Shown here: positions 22,882 through 31,127 of the stretch, piece after piece
How the letters are laid out: each line of letters starts with the position of its first letter
Position numbering within the stretch: the stretch's first letter is position 1
Assembly: GCA_900318795.1 (NCBI GenBank)
Contig: ONLU01000030.1
Coordinates: 1-32,746, forward strand
Length of the DNA: 32,746 bases
Direction of reading: 5' to 3'
DNA from: an uncultured Prevotellaceae bacterium
Lineage (GTDB): Bacteria > Bacteroidota > Bacteroidia > Bacteroidales > Bacteroidaceae
The notes under the pieces: model-generated
Database searches by the model: none
The model's input: only the letters and a program-made list of their open reading frames with translations
Told to the model about the DNA's origin: nothing
Translations under genes and position numbers: made by a program

Positions 22882-25818
22882 ATGAGACGACTATTATTAC
22901 TCCTGCTGATGCCTCTGATGGTCGTGGCGGCCATGGCTCAACGCAATGTGACAGGTATTGTAGTGGAAAACGAAACGGGCGACGCTCTGCCCCAGACTAC
23001 TGTTAAGCTGTTGCGCACAGACAGCACCCTCGTCAAGGGCGCGCTGACGGGTTTGGACGGAAAGTTCGAACTGAAGGCTCCCTCTGCCGGCAAGTACATC
23101 GTACAGGTGACGTGTGTAGGTTTCAAGCCCTATACCAAGAATCTAAGCGTCAGCGGCGACAAGAATGTGGCGCTGGGCACCATCGCCATGAAGCCCGATG
23201 CAATCATGCTCAAGGGCGCCACTGTGACTGGTCAGGCGGCCAAGGTGACGCTGAAGGCCGACACCTTTGTCTACAATGCCTCGGCCTATCGTACGCCTGA
23301 GGGCTCGGTGGTAGAGGAACTGGTCAAGCGTCTGCCTGGTGCCCAGGTGGACGATAACGGCAAGATTACCATCAACGGCAAGGAGGTCAAGAAGATTATG
23401 GTCGATGGCAAGGAGTTCATGACGGGCGATACGAAGACGGCCATGAAGAACCTGCCTACATCTATTATAGAACGCGTGAGGGCTTACGACCAGAAGAGCG
23501 ATCTGGCTCGTGTCAGCGGTATTGACGACGGCGAGGAAGAGACCGTACTCGACTTCGGCATCAAGCAGGGCATGAACAAGGGTCTGATGCTCAATGCCGA
23601 CCTGGCAAAGGGTACCAAGGACCGTTACAGCGGCCGCATCTTCGGTGGATGGATGAAGGACAACACAAAGATATTCCTCATGTCCAGCGCCAACAATGTC
23701 AACGATATGGGTTTCGGCATGGGTGGAGGCGGTTGGGGCCGCGGTCGCCAGGGATTGACCGCCACCAAGATGACGGGTGTCAACCTGAACTACGAGAAGA
23801 AAGACAAGCTGAAGCTGGATGGTAGCATCCGCTGGAACCACAGCGACGGCGACGCTACCATACGCCGTTCCACCGAGAACTTCATGAGCAGTTCGGCTTC
23901 CACCTTCGGCAACTCCCTGAACGGCAACATGACGCGAAGCAACAGCTGGGATGCCCGCCTGCGACTGGAGTGGACGCCAGACTCGATGACGAACATCATG
24001 TTCCGGCCCAATTTCCAATACAACTCCAACGACGGCGTGAGCGAGGGCACCAGTGCCACCTTCGATGCCGATCCCTATAGCATCCGCAACATCACCGACC
24101 CGCTGAAGCAGCTGGACGACCTGCTGGATGAGGATGTGGTCAAGAACAGCAACATGAGCAACTCGGTGACCTATAGCGACTCGAAGTCGGTAGGCGGAAA
24201 CTTGCAGCTGAACCGTAAGCTCAGCACCAACGGGCGTAACATCACCCTGCGCCTGGGTGGTAACTACGGCGAAGGCATCAGCAAGTCGTTCTCAAACGAC
24301 TCCGTCAACTACTACCAGTTCGACCACGACTCCGTCTATCAGGCTAATCGTTATGCGCTGACGCCTACCAAGAACTGGAACTATAATCTGCGTGCCACCT
24401 ACAGTGAACCCATCTTCAACCGCGTTTACCTGCAGTTCTCGTACCAGTATCAGTACAGATATACCAAGAGCGATCGCGACACCTACGACTTCAGCAAGCT
24501 CGGCCTGCCGTTCTTTAGCGTCGTGCCCGAGTATCGTAACTGGGATGGCTATCTGAACATGTTAGGCTCGGCGCCCATTGACCTCTTTCTGGACGAAAAG
24601 CTGAGCCGCTTCTCGGAGTATAAGAACTACATCCATACGGCCGAGATAGCTCTGCGCGTCACCCGCAAGGACTACAACCTGAACGTGGGATTCCAGGTGA
24701 TGCCGCAGAAGTCGCACTTCATTCAGGACTATCAAGGTGTGCATGCCGATACGACACGCACCGTCACCAACGTGTCGCCGACGGCCGATTTCCGATGGAA
24801 GATTTCGAAAGTCAGCCAGCTGCGCTTCACCTATCGTGGCACCAGCAGCCAGCCTTCCATGTCTGACCTGCTTGACATCACCGACGACTCCAATCCCCTG
24901 AACATCAAGAAGGGTAACCCGGGTCTGAAACCCTCGTTCACCCAGAACTTCCGCCTGTTCTACAACAACTATATCCAGAACCACCAGCGTAGCATCATGG
25001 CACACGTCAACTTCTCGACGACGCGCAACAGCATCTCGAACATGACGACCTACGATCCCGTGTCAGGTGGTAGGACTACCAAACCCGAGAACATCAACGG
25101 CAACTGGAACATCTTCGGTATGTTTATGTTCAATACCGCTATCGACTCGACGGGTTACTTCAATGTCAATACCTTCACCACCGTGCGCTATGCCAACAAT
25201 GTGGGCTACATCAGCTTGGACCGTATGTCCGACTCGCAGGAGTCTACCACCCGTTCCACCACGCTGGGCGAGCGCATCTCTGCCAACTATCGCAACGACT
25301 GGGTGGAGTTCGAGCTGAACGGCTCGCTGGAGTATCTGCATGCACGTAGCGTCTTGCAAGAGAACAACAACATGGACACCTGGACTTTCTCCTATGGCGG
25401 TAGCGTCATGCTGACAGCACCGTGGGGCACCCAGTTGTCGACGGGTATGAACATGAACTCACGTCGTGGCTTCAACGATGCCTCGATGAATACCAACGAG
25501 CTCATCTGGAATGCGCAGCTGTCCCAGTCGTTCCTGCGTGGCAATGCACTGACGCTGTCCCTGCAGTTCTACGACATCCTGCATCGTCAGTCCAACTTTA
25601 GTCGCTCGCTGACGGCCATGCAGCGCAGCGATACCGAGTATAATGCCATCACCAGCTATGCCATGCTCCACGTCATCTACAAACTCAACATCTTTGGCGG
25701 CATGTCCAACATGCGTGGTCCTGGCGGTGGCTTTGGCGGAGGCCGTGGCGGTCGCGGAGGCGGTGGCGGTCGCGGAGGCGGTGGTGGCTTCGGTGGCGGC
25801 CGTGGTGGACGATTCTAA
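22882..25818 (+). CDS. Outer-membrane beta-barrel protein with N-terminal carboxypeptidase-like domain
   Basis: The 978-residue protein has a signal peptide (about 1-19, cut after MAQ or AMA), a carboxypeptidase-regulatory-like beta domain (RNVTGIVVENETGDALPQ to about residue 110), a plug-like region (VVEELVKRLPGAQVDDNGKI at about 140-160, then NGKEVKKIMVDGKEFMTGD), and a long region of alternating strands to about 940 that fits the OMP_b-brl_3 (TonB-dependent-receptor-like) barrel family. I see no TonB box or SusD partner gene, so the cargo is unknown. The C-terminus is odd: 33 residues (946-978) of only Gly, Arg, Phe and one Pro, with RGG and FGGG units. The final residue is Phe, as in many outer-membrane barrels. 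The fur-like gene follows after 22 bp. Confidence 0.85.
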   Translation: MRRLLLLLLMPLMVVAAMAQRNVTGIVVENETGDALPQTTVKLLRTDSTLVKGALTGLDGKFELKAPSAGKYIVQVTCVGFKPYTKNLSVSGDKNVALGTIAMKPDAIMLKGATVTGQAAKVTLKADTFVYNASAYRTPEGSVVEELVKRLPGAQVDDNGKITINGKEVKKIMVDGKEFMTGDTKTAMKNLPTSIIERVRAYDQKSDLARVSGIDDGEEETVLDFGIKQGMNKGLMLNADLAKGTKDRYSGRIFGGWMKDNTKIFLMSSANNVNDMGFGMGGGGWGRGRQGLTATKMTGVNLNYEKKDKLKLDGSIRWNHSDGDATIRRSTENFMSSSASTFGNSLNGNMTRSNSWDARLRLEWTPDSMTNIMFRPNFQYNSNDGVSEGTSATFDADPYSIRNITDPLKQLDDLLDEDVVKNSNMSNSVTYSDSKSVGGNLQLNRKLSTNGRNITLRLGGNYGEGISKSFSNDSVNYYQFDHDSVYQANRYALTPTKNWNYNLRATYSEPIFNRVYLQFSYQYQYRYTKSDRDTYDFSKLGLPFFSVVPEYRNWDGYLNMLGSAPIDLFLDEKLSRFSEYKNYIHTAEIALRVTRKDYNLNVGFQVMPQKSHFIQDYQGVHADTTRTVTNVSPTADFRWKISKVSQLRFTYRGTSSQPSMSDLLDITDDSNPLNIKKGNPGLKPSFTQNFRLFYNNYIQNHQRSIMAHVNFSTTRNSISNMTTYDPVSGGRTTKPENINGNWNIFGMFMFNTAIDSTGYFNVNTFTTVRYANNVGYISLDRMSDSQESTTRSTTLGERISANYRNDWVEFELNGSLEYLHARSVLQENNNMDTWTFSYGGSVMLTAPWGTQLSTGMNMNSRRGFNDASMNTNELIWNAQLSQSFLRGNALTLSLQFYDILHRQSNFSRSLTAMQRSDTEYNAITSYAMLHVIYKLNIFGGMSNMRGPGGGFGGGRGGRGGGGGRGGGGGFGGGRGGRF
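25747..25782 (+). repeat. 18-bp tandem duplication coding the Gly/Arg tail
   Basis: GGCGGTCGCGGAGGCGGT occurs twice head to tail (25747-25764 and 25765-25782), six codons each (GGRGGG). Degenerate copies lie on both sides, so the tail probably grows and shrinks by slippage in steps of whole codons. Confidence 0.85.
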
Positions 25819-25840
25819 GAAATACTAAAAAGCGGGCAAT

Positions 25841-26263
25841 ATGGACGAGAAACAATGTGTTGAACTGTTGGAGCACCACGGTGTGAAGGCTACGGCCAAT
25901 CGTATCGTGGTAGTCAAGGCACTGGCTGCTGCAGACCGTCCCATGTCGCTGTCTGAACTGGAGTACCAGATACTGACCATCGACAAGTCGGGCGTGTTCC
26001 GTGCGCTGACCTTGTTCAAGGAGCACCACCTGGTGCACGTCATTGAGGACGGAGGCGACGGAGTGCGCTACGAGCTCTGCCACAGTCACGACGACCATGT
26101 GGACGACGACCTGCATGTGCACTTCTATTGCCAACAGTGCCGTCGGACCTATTGCCTGGAAGACATCAAAATACCGCCAGTACAGTTGTCTGACGGTTTC
26201 GAGATGCATTCTGTCAACTATATGGTCAAGGGCATCTGCCCCCACTGTAAAGAAAGAAGATAG
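25841..26263 (+). CDS. Fur-family transcriptional regulator
   Basis: The 140-residue protein has a winged-helix N-terminal half (GVKATANRIVVVKALAAADRPMS, then SGVFRALTLFKEHHLV as recognition region) and a dimerisation half with two CxxC pairs, C97/C100 (FYCQQC) and C133/C136 (GICPHC), that form a structural zinc site. Between them lies a His/Asp-rich stretch (HSHDDHVDDDLHVHF, 81-95) expected to hold the regulatory metal. The sequence alone does not tell Fe (Fur), Zn (Zur) or peroxide (PerR) sensing. It is 22 bp downstream of the beta-barrel gene and probably in the same transcript, so autoregulation and control of that barrel by metal are plausible. Confidence 0.85.
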   Translation: MDEKQCVELLEHHGVKATANRIVVVKALAAADRPMSLSELEYQILTIDKSGVFRALTLFKEHHLVHVIEDGGDGVRYELCHSHDDHVDDDLHVHFYCQQCRRTYCLEDIKIPPVQLSDGFEMHSVNYMVKGICPHCKERR

Positions 26264-26284
26264 GATAGCTGCAGAGATATAAAA

Positions 26285-26320
26285 AAGAAAGGGATGAGCC
26301 GAGGCTCATTCCTTTTCTTT
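26285..26320. terminator. Bidirectional terminator between fur-like gene and DUF5606
   Basis: AAAGGGATGAGCC and GGCTCATTCCTTT form a 13-bp stem (one G-U on the plus-strand RNA) around a 2-base GA gap, preceded by an A-run and followed by TCTTTTCT. It serves convergent genes; the stem includes the stop codon and last codons of the DUF5606 gene. Confidence 0.7.
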
Positions 26321-26752
26321 TCTGTCGTCGATGTTGTCACCCTCTGTGGGAGCCATCTCCTCTTCGAAGTCAGTGATGCCTGCCTTGACGAGGATGTCGT
26401 ACCACTGGATGAGTTTCTTGATGTGGCTGTTCTGTACGCGGTCCTGATCCCATTCGGGCAGCACCTTCGTGAAATATTCGTGCAACTCCTGTGGCGATGC
26501 TTTGCGGAAGTCTACGCTGGAGGGCTTGCCGTCTTCCAGGTCACGCATCGAGGCGAGCACCTTCATCAGGGGCACATCGTCCGTTTCGGTAAACATAGCG
26601 ATGTCGGCCAGCGATGTGATACGGTCTGTACCGAAGGCGGGCATGCGCTTATGGGTGCCATCCAAGGCCTCGACGATGAGACTGTTCTTGGCGCGTGATA
26701 CGAGCTTGTAGAGTCCGGGCTTGCCGGAGATTGCTAAAATGGTCTGTTTCAT
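26306..26752 (-). CDS. DUF5606 domain protein
   Basis: The 148-residue cytoplasmic protein begins MKQTILAISGKPGLYKLVSR and continues with VEALDGTHKRMPAFGTDRI and LADIAMFTETDDVPL. This is the start I know from DUF5606 proteins of Bacteroidota. The middle (SPQELHEYFTKVLPEWDQDR, then HIKKLIQWYDILV) is helical, and the C-terminus is acidic and charged (DNIDDRKEKE). Function is unknown. It ends the nusB-yajC-ybbR-coaE operon, a neighbourhood that is stable in this phylum as I remember it. The stop codon lies inside the terminator stem. Confidence 0.8.
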   Translation of the reverse strand: MKQTILAISGKPGLYKLVSRAKNSLIVEALDGTHKRMPAFGTDRITSLADIAMFTETDDVPLMKVLASMRDLEDGKPSSVDFRKASPQELHEYFTKVLPEWDQDRVQNSHIKKLIQWYDILVKAGITDFEEEMAPTEGDNIDDRKEKE

Positions 26753-26786
26753 GTTTTCTTTCTTTTATCGTTACGTTGTTTTTTTT

Positions 26787-26818
26787 CGTTATTACGTTAT
26801 ACCGTTATTTCGTTATTC
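26787..26818. repeat. 8-bp tandem repeat CGTTATnn at the coaE 3' end
   Basis: Four units start at 26787, 26795, 26803 and 26811, with related words at 26769-26778. The coaE stop codon (TTA on this strand, 26805-26807) falls inside, so the repeat supplies the last residues GITK of CoaE. Confidence 0.75.
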
Positions 26819-27359
26819 CGTCAATTTTGTCTAACACTGCTAATAGTTGTTCTATCTGCTGGTCAATGTCGGCTTTGCCGTCGTTGACGATTTCGTAGTC
26901 GGCGCGTTGCCTGACTTGTTCCTGTGTCCACTGGCGGTCCATCCATTGCTGTGCCTTCTCGCGGCTGATGCCGTCGCGCTGCATGACGCGTGCTATGCGT
27001 ATCTCCTCAGGAGCAGTGACCACCACCACCTTGTCTACCAGCCGGTCGGCCCCCGACTCGTACATGATGGCGCTTTCCATCCACAGCATGCCGCTCTGGC
27101 GGAAGTCCTCGAAGACGGCAGGGTGGATGATGGCGTTCATGGCCAGTTTGTTTTCCTCGCTGGCCAGCAGGAAACGGCTCATGGCGGCTTTTTCCAGCGA
27201 GCCTGTCAGGCTGACAATCTGTTGCTGCAGGGTGGGTGAGGTGCGTATCAGTCGTTTGGCGGCTGCGTCGCAGTCGTAGACCTCGATGCCGTGTAGTGCC
27301 AGTCGTTTGCTCACATAGCTCTTGCCCGATCCGATGCCTCCTGTAATGCCTATCTTCAT
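26805..27359 (-). CDS. coaE: Dephospho-CoA kinase
   Basis: Phosphorylates dephospho-CoA to give CoA, the last step of CoA synthesis. From the ATG at 27359 the protein has 184 residues: Walker A GGIGSGKS (7-14), YDCDAAAKRLI, the base-region NAIIHPAVF, and a lid-like RDGISREKAQQWMDRQW. A longer open frame reaches 27710, but it runs through the ybbR-like gene in another frame, and MKIGITGGIGSGKS is the natural start. The start codon overlaps the upstream stop as ATGA. The extreme C-terminus is encoded by an 8-bp repeat. Confidence 0.93.
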   Translation of the reverse strand: MKIGITGGIGSGKSYVSKRLALHGIEVYDCDAAAKRLIRTSPTLQQQIVSLTGSLEKAAMSRFLLASEENKLAMNAIIHPAVFEDFRQSGMLWMESAIMYESGADRLVDKVVVVTAPEEIRIARVMQRDGISREKAQQWMDRQWTQEQVRQRADYEIVNDGKADIDQQIEQLLAVLDKIDGITK

Positions 27360-28327
27360 TCTTGATCCTCTATGAGATAGTCTACTTGTTTGGTACTGAG
27401 GACGGCTCTGCTGATGCCCTGTGGCACTTGGTGCAGGTAGATGTTGCACTTTTCCGAGGGGTTCTGCTCTATTTCCAGATAGTCTGCCACCACGACAAAG
27501 TCTTCTGCCTGCAACGACTTGATGAGGTTGGCACCGGCTACGAAGTTCACGTTTACCTTGGCTGGGAATGTGCGTAGCACCTTGCCTTGCGGCAGGTTCA
27601 GACACTTGATGGGTACGCCGATTCTTTCTTCTGTCAGCACGTCGGTATGGAATGACACCTTGATGTGCTCCGGCACCACCTTGACGTCTGACGGATGGTT
27701 CAGTTTGCAAGTCACCGTCAGCGTGTCACGGAATCCGACATAGTTCAAGGGCTCCGTATATACCACGCGGATGCTATCCAACTTTTCGTGCGATGCATAG
27801 ACTTCTACGCTGTCTGGCGAGTACTTGATGTCTGCGATGTAGTACAGTTGCTCTGGTATGACACGCCCTGTCCAGTATACGGGCACGCGCTTGCGCTCAC
27901 CGTTGTTGTAGAAGAACTCCAGCTTCTCAGGCTTGATGGTAATGATTTTTGTCGACATTTCCAGTTTCTGCTCGGCCATGCGCTTGAGTTCAGCTCCTGG
28001 AACGATGCCACCACCGTTGCCTTTGTCGTAGTTCTTGTAGTTGATGTTCAGCACGGTCCTGCGCTCTCCGTAGAGATAAGACAGCAACAGCCATCCCTTG
28101 TCGCGTACGGTGACGTGAATGGTGTCTATGCTGGCAGAGGTGAGCACTACGTTCCTGGGAATGTTCGTAATGCGCACAGGTATCTCCAGTTCCTTCTCGT
28201 ACGTCTCGTTGAGCGTCATGATGAGCCAGATGACTGCCGACAGGAACAGGAAAAACAGGAATACAAAAAATTGCTTGTTCATGATGCTGAACAAGAAATC
28301 CCTGATACTCCTGAATACCTCACTCAT
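27356..28327 (-). CDS. YbbR-like domain protein
   Basis: The 323-residue protein has one N-terminal membrane helix (about 20-39, FFVFLFFLFLSAVIWLIMTL) and an extracytoplasmic part with beta-rich YbbR-like repeats: ELEIPVRITNIPRNVVLT, then a VPVYWTGRVIPEQLYYIADI segment, and TVTCKLNHPSDVKVVPEHIKV. In Firmicutes the YbbR protein CdaR regulates a diadenylate cyclase; no cyclase gene is adjacent here, so that role is not supported by context. It lies 3 bp after yajC and overlaps coaE by ATGA. Confidence 0.8.
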   Translation of the reverse strand: MSEVFRSIRDFLFSIMNKQFFVFLFFLFLSAVIWLIMTLNETYEKELEIPVRITNIPRNVVLTSASIDTIHVTVRDKGWLLLSYLYGERRTVLNINYKNYDKGNGGGIVPGAELKRMAEQKLEMSTKIITIKPEKLEFFYNNGERKRVPVYWTGRVIPEQLYYIADIKYSPDSVEVYASHEKLDSIRVVYTEPLNYVGFRDTLTVTCKLNHPSDVKVVPEHIKVSFHTDVLTEERIGVPIKCLNLPQGKVLRTFPAKVNVNFVAGANLIKSLQAEDFVVVADYLEIEQNPSEKCNIYLHQVPQGISRAVLSTKQVDYLIEDQE

Positions 28328-28330
28328 CTT

Positions 28331-28648
28331 TTACTTCTGCATCGGTGTGCTGGTGGTGTCTTTGAAGACATAGCCCTTGTCCACCTTGATGACTACGCCG
28401 TCGGCAATCTTCACCTCGATGATGCCCGTTGCCAGGTCAATCTTCTTGACGGTGCCGTAGATGCCGCCGCCGGTGATGACCTCTGTACCCTCGGCCAGCG
28501 AGTTCTGGAAGTTCTGAATCTCCTTCTGGCGTTTCTGCTGGGGGCGAATCATGAAGAAATACATGATGGCGAAGATGGCCACCATCATCAGGATGAAACT
28601 CATGCCGCCGCCTTGTGCGGCCTGGGCTGCTAAGATAAACTGTGACAT
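28331..28648 (-). CDS. yajC: Preprotein translocase subunit YajC
   Basis: Small accessory protein of the Sec-DF translocon. The 105-residue protein has a short periplasmic start rich in Ala and Gln, one membrane helix (about 16-34, SFILMMVAIFAIMYFFMI), the signature RPQQKRQKE, and a small cytoplasmic domain with EGTEVITGGGIYGTVKKI. It lies 45 bp after nusB and 3 bp before the ybbR-like gene. Confidence 0.93.
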   Translation of the reverse strand: MSQFILAAQAAQGGGMSFILMMVAIFAIMYFFMIRPQQKRQKEIQNFQNSLAEGTEVITGGGIYGTVKKIDLATGIIEVKIADGVVIKVDKGYVFKDTTSTPMQK

Positions 28649-28693
28649 ATTCTATTAATTTTACGATTTACAATTTTATTTTATTTATTATTT

Positions 28694-29632
28694 CTATTTC
28701 TCGTTTCTGACGCTCTTCAGCATCCTTCCCGTTTCTGCCAGGTGGTGCGCGATGGCGTCCAACATGCCGTTGATGTAGCTGGCACTGCGTGGCGTGGAGT
28801 ATATCTTCGACAGCTCCACGAACTCGTTGATGGTCACGCTGACAGGGATGGACGGAAAACTCAGCATCTCGGCGATGGCTATCTGCATGATGACGATGTC
28901 CATGTATGCCAGTCGTGAGAAGTCCCAGTTCTGCGATGCCTCGCTCATGTAGTGCTGATACTCGTCGGCATTCATGATGGTGGCACGGAACAACTTGCGG
29001 GCATATTCCTTGTCCTCCTCCGAGTCATACTCGGGCAGCAAGGGTTGTGAGGCGCCGTTCTTCTCTTCGAAGCGCTTGATGGTCTTCACCACGAAGGTGT
29101 CCACCACCTCTTTGTCGTCGTTCCAGTAGAGGCTCTTCTCCTCCAGTAGCGCGTCCAGCGACTCGTTCTGCTCTATGAGGGTGCGATACAGTTTTCGCCA
29201 CAGTTCGCGGTCGGTCTGATAGTCATCCTCTTTCGCGTCCATGTACTCTTTATAGATGTCGCACTCTGTAATCTGGGTATATATCTTTTTCAGAAACTCC
29301 GGTTCGTCGTTCCACGTTGTCTTCTGGGTTTCCATGAAGTCCAGAAGCATCTTGTTCTCTTCCAGCTGTAGTGCAAAGCGGTTGTCTGCAAACTTGCGCG
29401 ACGGCATGGGAGTCCCCTCGCGCTTGGCCCTCGACTCTGCCACTTCCAAATGACGGCGCGACTCACGTGTAATGCCCACGATGAGCGCCAGCATGTAGTT
29501 GTACAGGTCGTATGCTTTCGACAGGCTGAAGATGAGCTCCTTCTCCGCCGTCTCTATGTTCTTACTGCCGTTCTGATAGTAGGCATATGTCAGTTGCACT
29601 ACCTTTGTCCTAATCAATTCTCTATTAATCAT
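28694..29632 (-). CDS. nusB: Transcription antitermination factor NusB, long form
   Basis: NusB joins NusE on boxA RNA and promotes rRNA antitermination. The 312-residue protein is about twice the length of E. coli NusB (139). The C-terminal half carries the NusB fold: YARKLFRATIMN, then NWDFSRLAYMDIVIMQIAIAEML, and the conserved PVSVTINEFVELSKIYSTPRS with ASYINGMLD. The N-terminal half (NRELIRTKVVQLTYAYYQNG, then RRHLEVAESRA) looks like a second, diverged all-helical NusB-like segment, as is usual in Bacteroidota. It heads the minus-strand operon from its own consensus promoter. Confidence 0.92.
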   Translation of the reverse strand: MINRELIRTKVVQLTYAYYQNGSKNIETAEKELIFSLSKAYDLYNYMLALIVGITRESRRHLEVAESRAKREGTPMPSRKFADNRFALQLEENKMLLDFMETQKTTWNDEPEFLKKIYTQITECDIYKEYMDAKEDDYQTDRELWRKLYRTLIEQNESLDALLEEKSLYWNDDKEVVDTFVVKTIKRFEEKNGASQPLLPEYDSEEDKEYARKLFRATIMNADEYQHYMSEASQNWDFSRLAYMDIVIMQIAIAEMLSFPSIPVSVTINEFVELSKIYSTPRSASYINGMLDAIAHHLAETGRMLKSVRNEK

Positions 29633-29668
29633 AGTCTTTTCTTACTCGTTGATACTCTTATCAGTCTG

Positions 29669-29700
29669 CAAAGGTACGATAAAAAAGTGAGTTGACCAAA
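29669..29700 (-). promoter_or_regulatory. Promoter of the nusB operon
   Basis: On the minus strand TTTG (29700-29697) and TACCTTTG (29676-29669) are separated by 20 bp. Transcription would begin near 29662, about 30 nt before the nusB ATG. Confidence 0.8.
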
Positions 29701-29788
29701 CATCAGCCCACTTTTCTTTCATTCATAGAGCCTACGGCAGTCGTTCTACAGCTAAGAATGTTCAGTCAGAGAAAAAATGGGTTGAAAG

Positions 29789-29820
29789 TTTGGCTGGCTC
29801 GATTTTTCTTTGTACCTTTG
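29789..29820 (+). promoter_or_regulatory. Promoter of rplY operon
   Basis: TTTG at 29789-29792 and TACCTTTG at 29813-29820 have a 20-bp spacer. The leader of about 67 nt ends in an AT-rich stretch, ACACATTTTATTAATT, directly before the ATG at 29894. It faces away from the nusB promoter. Confidence 0.8.
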
Positions 29821-29893
29821 CAGCCGCTTTTCGCATCGTGTGATGGTGAATTGAGCAAAACACTTAATTTTAGAGTAACACATTTTATTAATT

Positions 29894-30490
29894 ATGAAAG
29901 AGATTAATGTAAACGGTCAGAAGCGCACCGACACAGGCAAGAAGGCCTCTAAGCTGCTTCGCAAGGAGGGTATGGTACCCTGCAATCTGTATGGTGAGAA
30001 GAAGGGTGAGAACGGTCTGCCCGAGGCACTGGCTTTCACAGCATCTGCTGCTGAACTGCGTAAGGCTGTCTATACCCCACACGTATATGTAGTGAATCTG
30101 AACATCGACGGCACGGAGCACAAGGCTATCATCAAGGAACTGCAGTTCCACCCCACAAGCGATGCTCTGCTGCACGCTGACTTCTACGAGATCAACGAGA
30201 CCAAGGCTATCACCGTAGGTCTGCCCGTGAACCTGACTGGTCACGCTCAGGGTGTTCGTGACGGTGGTCGTCTGAGCCTGTCTATCCGTAAGATCAACGT
30301 GACCGCTCCCTACAAGAACATTCCTGAGAAACTGGACGTAGACGTTACCGAGCTGCAGCTGGGTAAGGCCATCAAGGTTGGCTCACTGAGCTTCGAGGGC
30401 CTGGAGATTGCTACTCCGAAGGAGGTTATCGTATGCTCTGTCAAGGCTACTCGTGCTTCTCGTTCTGCTGCTGCTGAGGCTGCCGAGTAA
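29894..30490 (+). CDS. rplY: Ribosomal protein bL25, CTC type
   Basis: Binds 5S rRNA in the large subunit. The 198-residue protein has the L25 RNA-binding domain (KRTDTGKKASKLLRKEGMVP, then NLYG, IIKELQFHPTSDALLHADFY) and the C-terminal TL5/CTC beta domain (LPVNLTGHAQGVRDGGRLS, then IPEKLDVDVTELQLGKAIKV), ending in an Ala-rich tail (SRSAAAEAAE). Codon use is strongly biased to CTG, AAG, GAG and CGT, as expected for a highly expressed gene. It heads rplY-pth-S4-antiporter. Confidence 0.95.
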   Translation: MKEINVNGQKRTDTGKKASKLLRKEGMVPCNLYGEKKGENGLPEALAFTASAAELRKAVYTPHVYVVNLNIDGTEHKAIIKELQFHPTSDALLHADFYEINETKAITVGLPVNLTGHAQGVRDGGRLSLSIRKINVTAPYKNIPEKLDVDVTELQLGKAIKVGSLSFEGLEIATPKEVIVCSVKATRASRSAAAEAAE

Positions 30491-30524
30491 GAGGTAAAAG
30501 GTTATAAGGTAAAAAAGTTAAGCC
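30491..30524 (+). repeat. GGTAAAA-type spacer before pth
   Basis: The 34-bp spacer is built from GAGGTAAAAGG, TTATAAGGTAAAAAAG and TTAAGCC. It resembles the A-rich leader before the beta-barrel gene. An in-frame stop at 30519 limits the start of pth. Confidence 0.45.
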
Positions 30525-31127
30525 TTGGACAAGTATTTGATTGTGGGTTTGGGTAATCCCGGCGACGAGTATGCCGAGACCCGACACAACACCGGATTTA
30601 TGGTATTGGACGCTTTTGCAAAGGCGTCCAATATCGTTTTTGAGGACAAACGCTATGGCTTTGTCGGAGAGACGTCGCTGAAGGGCAGGAAGGTCATCGT
30701 GCTGAAGCCTACCACGTTTATGAACCTCAGTGGCAATGCTGTGCGCTACTGGCTGAACAAGGAGAATATCGACCAGCAGCGGCTGCTTGTGGTCAGTGAC
30801 GACGTGGCTCTGCCTTTGGGGGCCTTCCGGCTGAAGGGCAACGGCTCGAATGGCGGACACAACGGACTGGGACACATTCAGCAGCTGATAGGGCAGAACT
30901 ATGCCCGACTGCGCATGGGTATCGGCAACGACTATCCCGTGGGGTCGCAGATTGACCATGTGTTGGGACGTTTTACGACGGAGGAGCGTGAACACCTGCA
31001 GCCGACCATCGACCTCGCCGTCGACATCGTCAAGAGTTTTGTGCTGGCAGGTGTTGATGTGACAATGAATCAGTATAACAAGTTGGGAAAGACACCAGTA
31101 TGGCAGAAACAAACGAAGCAAGAATAG
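30525..31127 (+). CDS. pth: Peptidyl-tRNA hydrolase with a TTG start
   Basis: Releases peptides from dropped-off peptidyl-tRNAs. The 200-residue protein has [13 protein letters not shown] with N11, the catalytic His H21 in ETRHNTGF, N67 in TTFMNLSG, D93 in VVSDDVALP, and [12 protein letters not shown] with N113. No ATG precedes these motifs: the frame is closed by TAA at 30519, and the next ATG is codon 26, past the catalytic His. Translation must begin at the TTG at 30525 (or a later TTG/GTG that would cut into the first strand). It overlaps the S4 gene by 28 bp. Confidence 0.93.
   Translation: MDKYLIVGLGNPGDEYAETRHNTGFMVLDAFAKASNIVFEDKRYGFVGETSLKGRKVIVLKPTTFMNLSGNAVRYWLNKENIDQQRLLVVSDDVALPLGAFRLKGNGSNGGHNGLGHIQQLIGQNYARLRMGIGNDYPVGSQIDHVLGRFTTEEREHLQPTIDLAVDIVKSFVLAGVDVTMNQYNKLGKTPVWQKQTKQE

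Noticed and set aside
27360-27710. Longer start for CoaE
   Set aside because: The extra residues come from the ybbR-like gene in another frame; the Walker A motif should be near the N-terminus.
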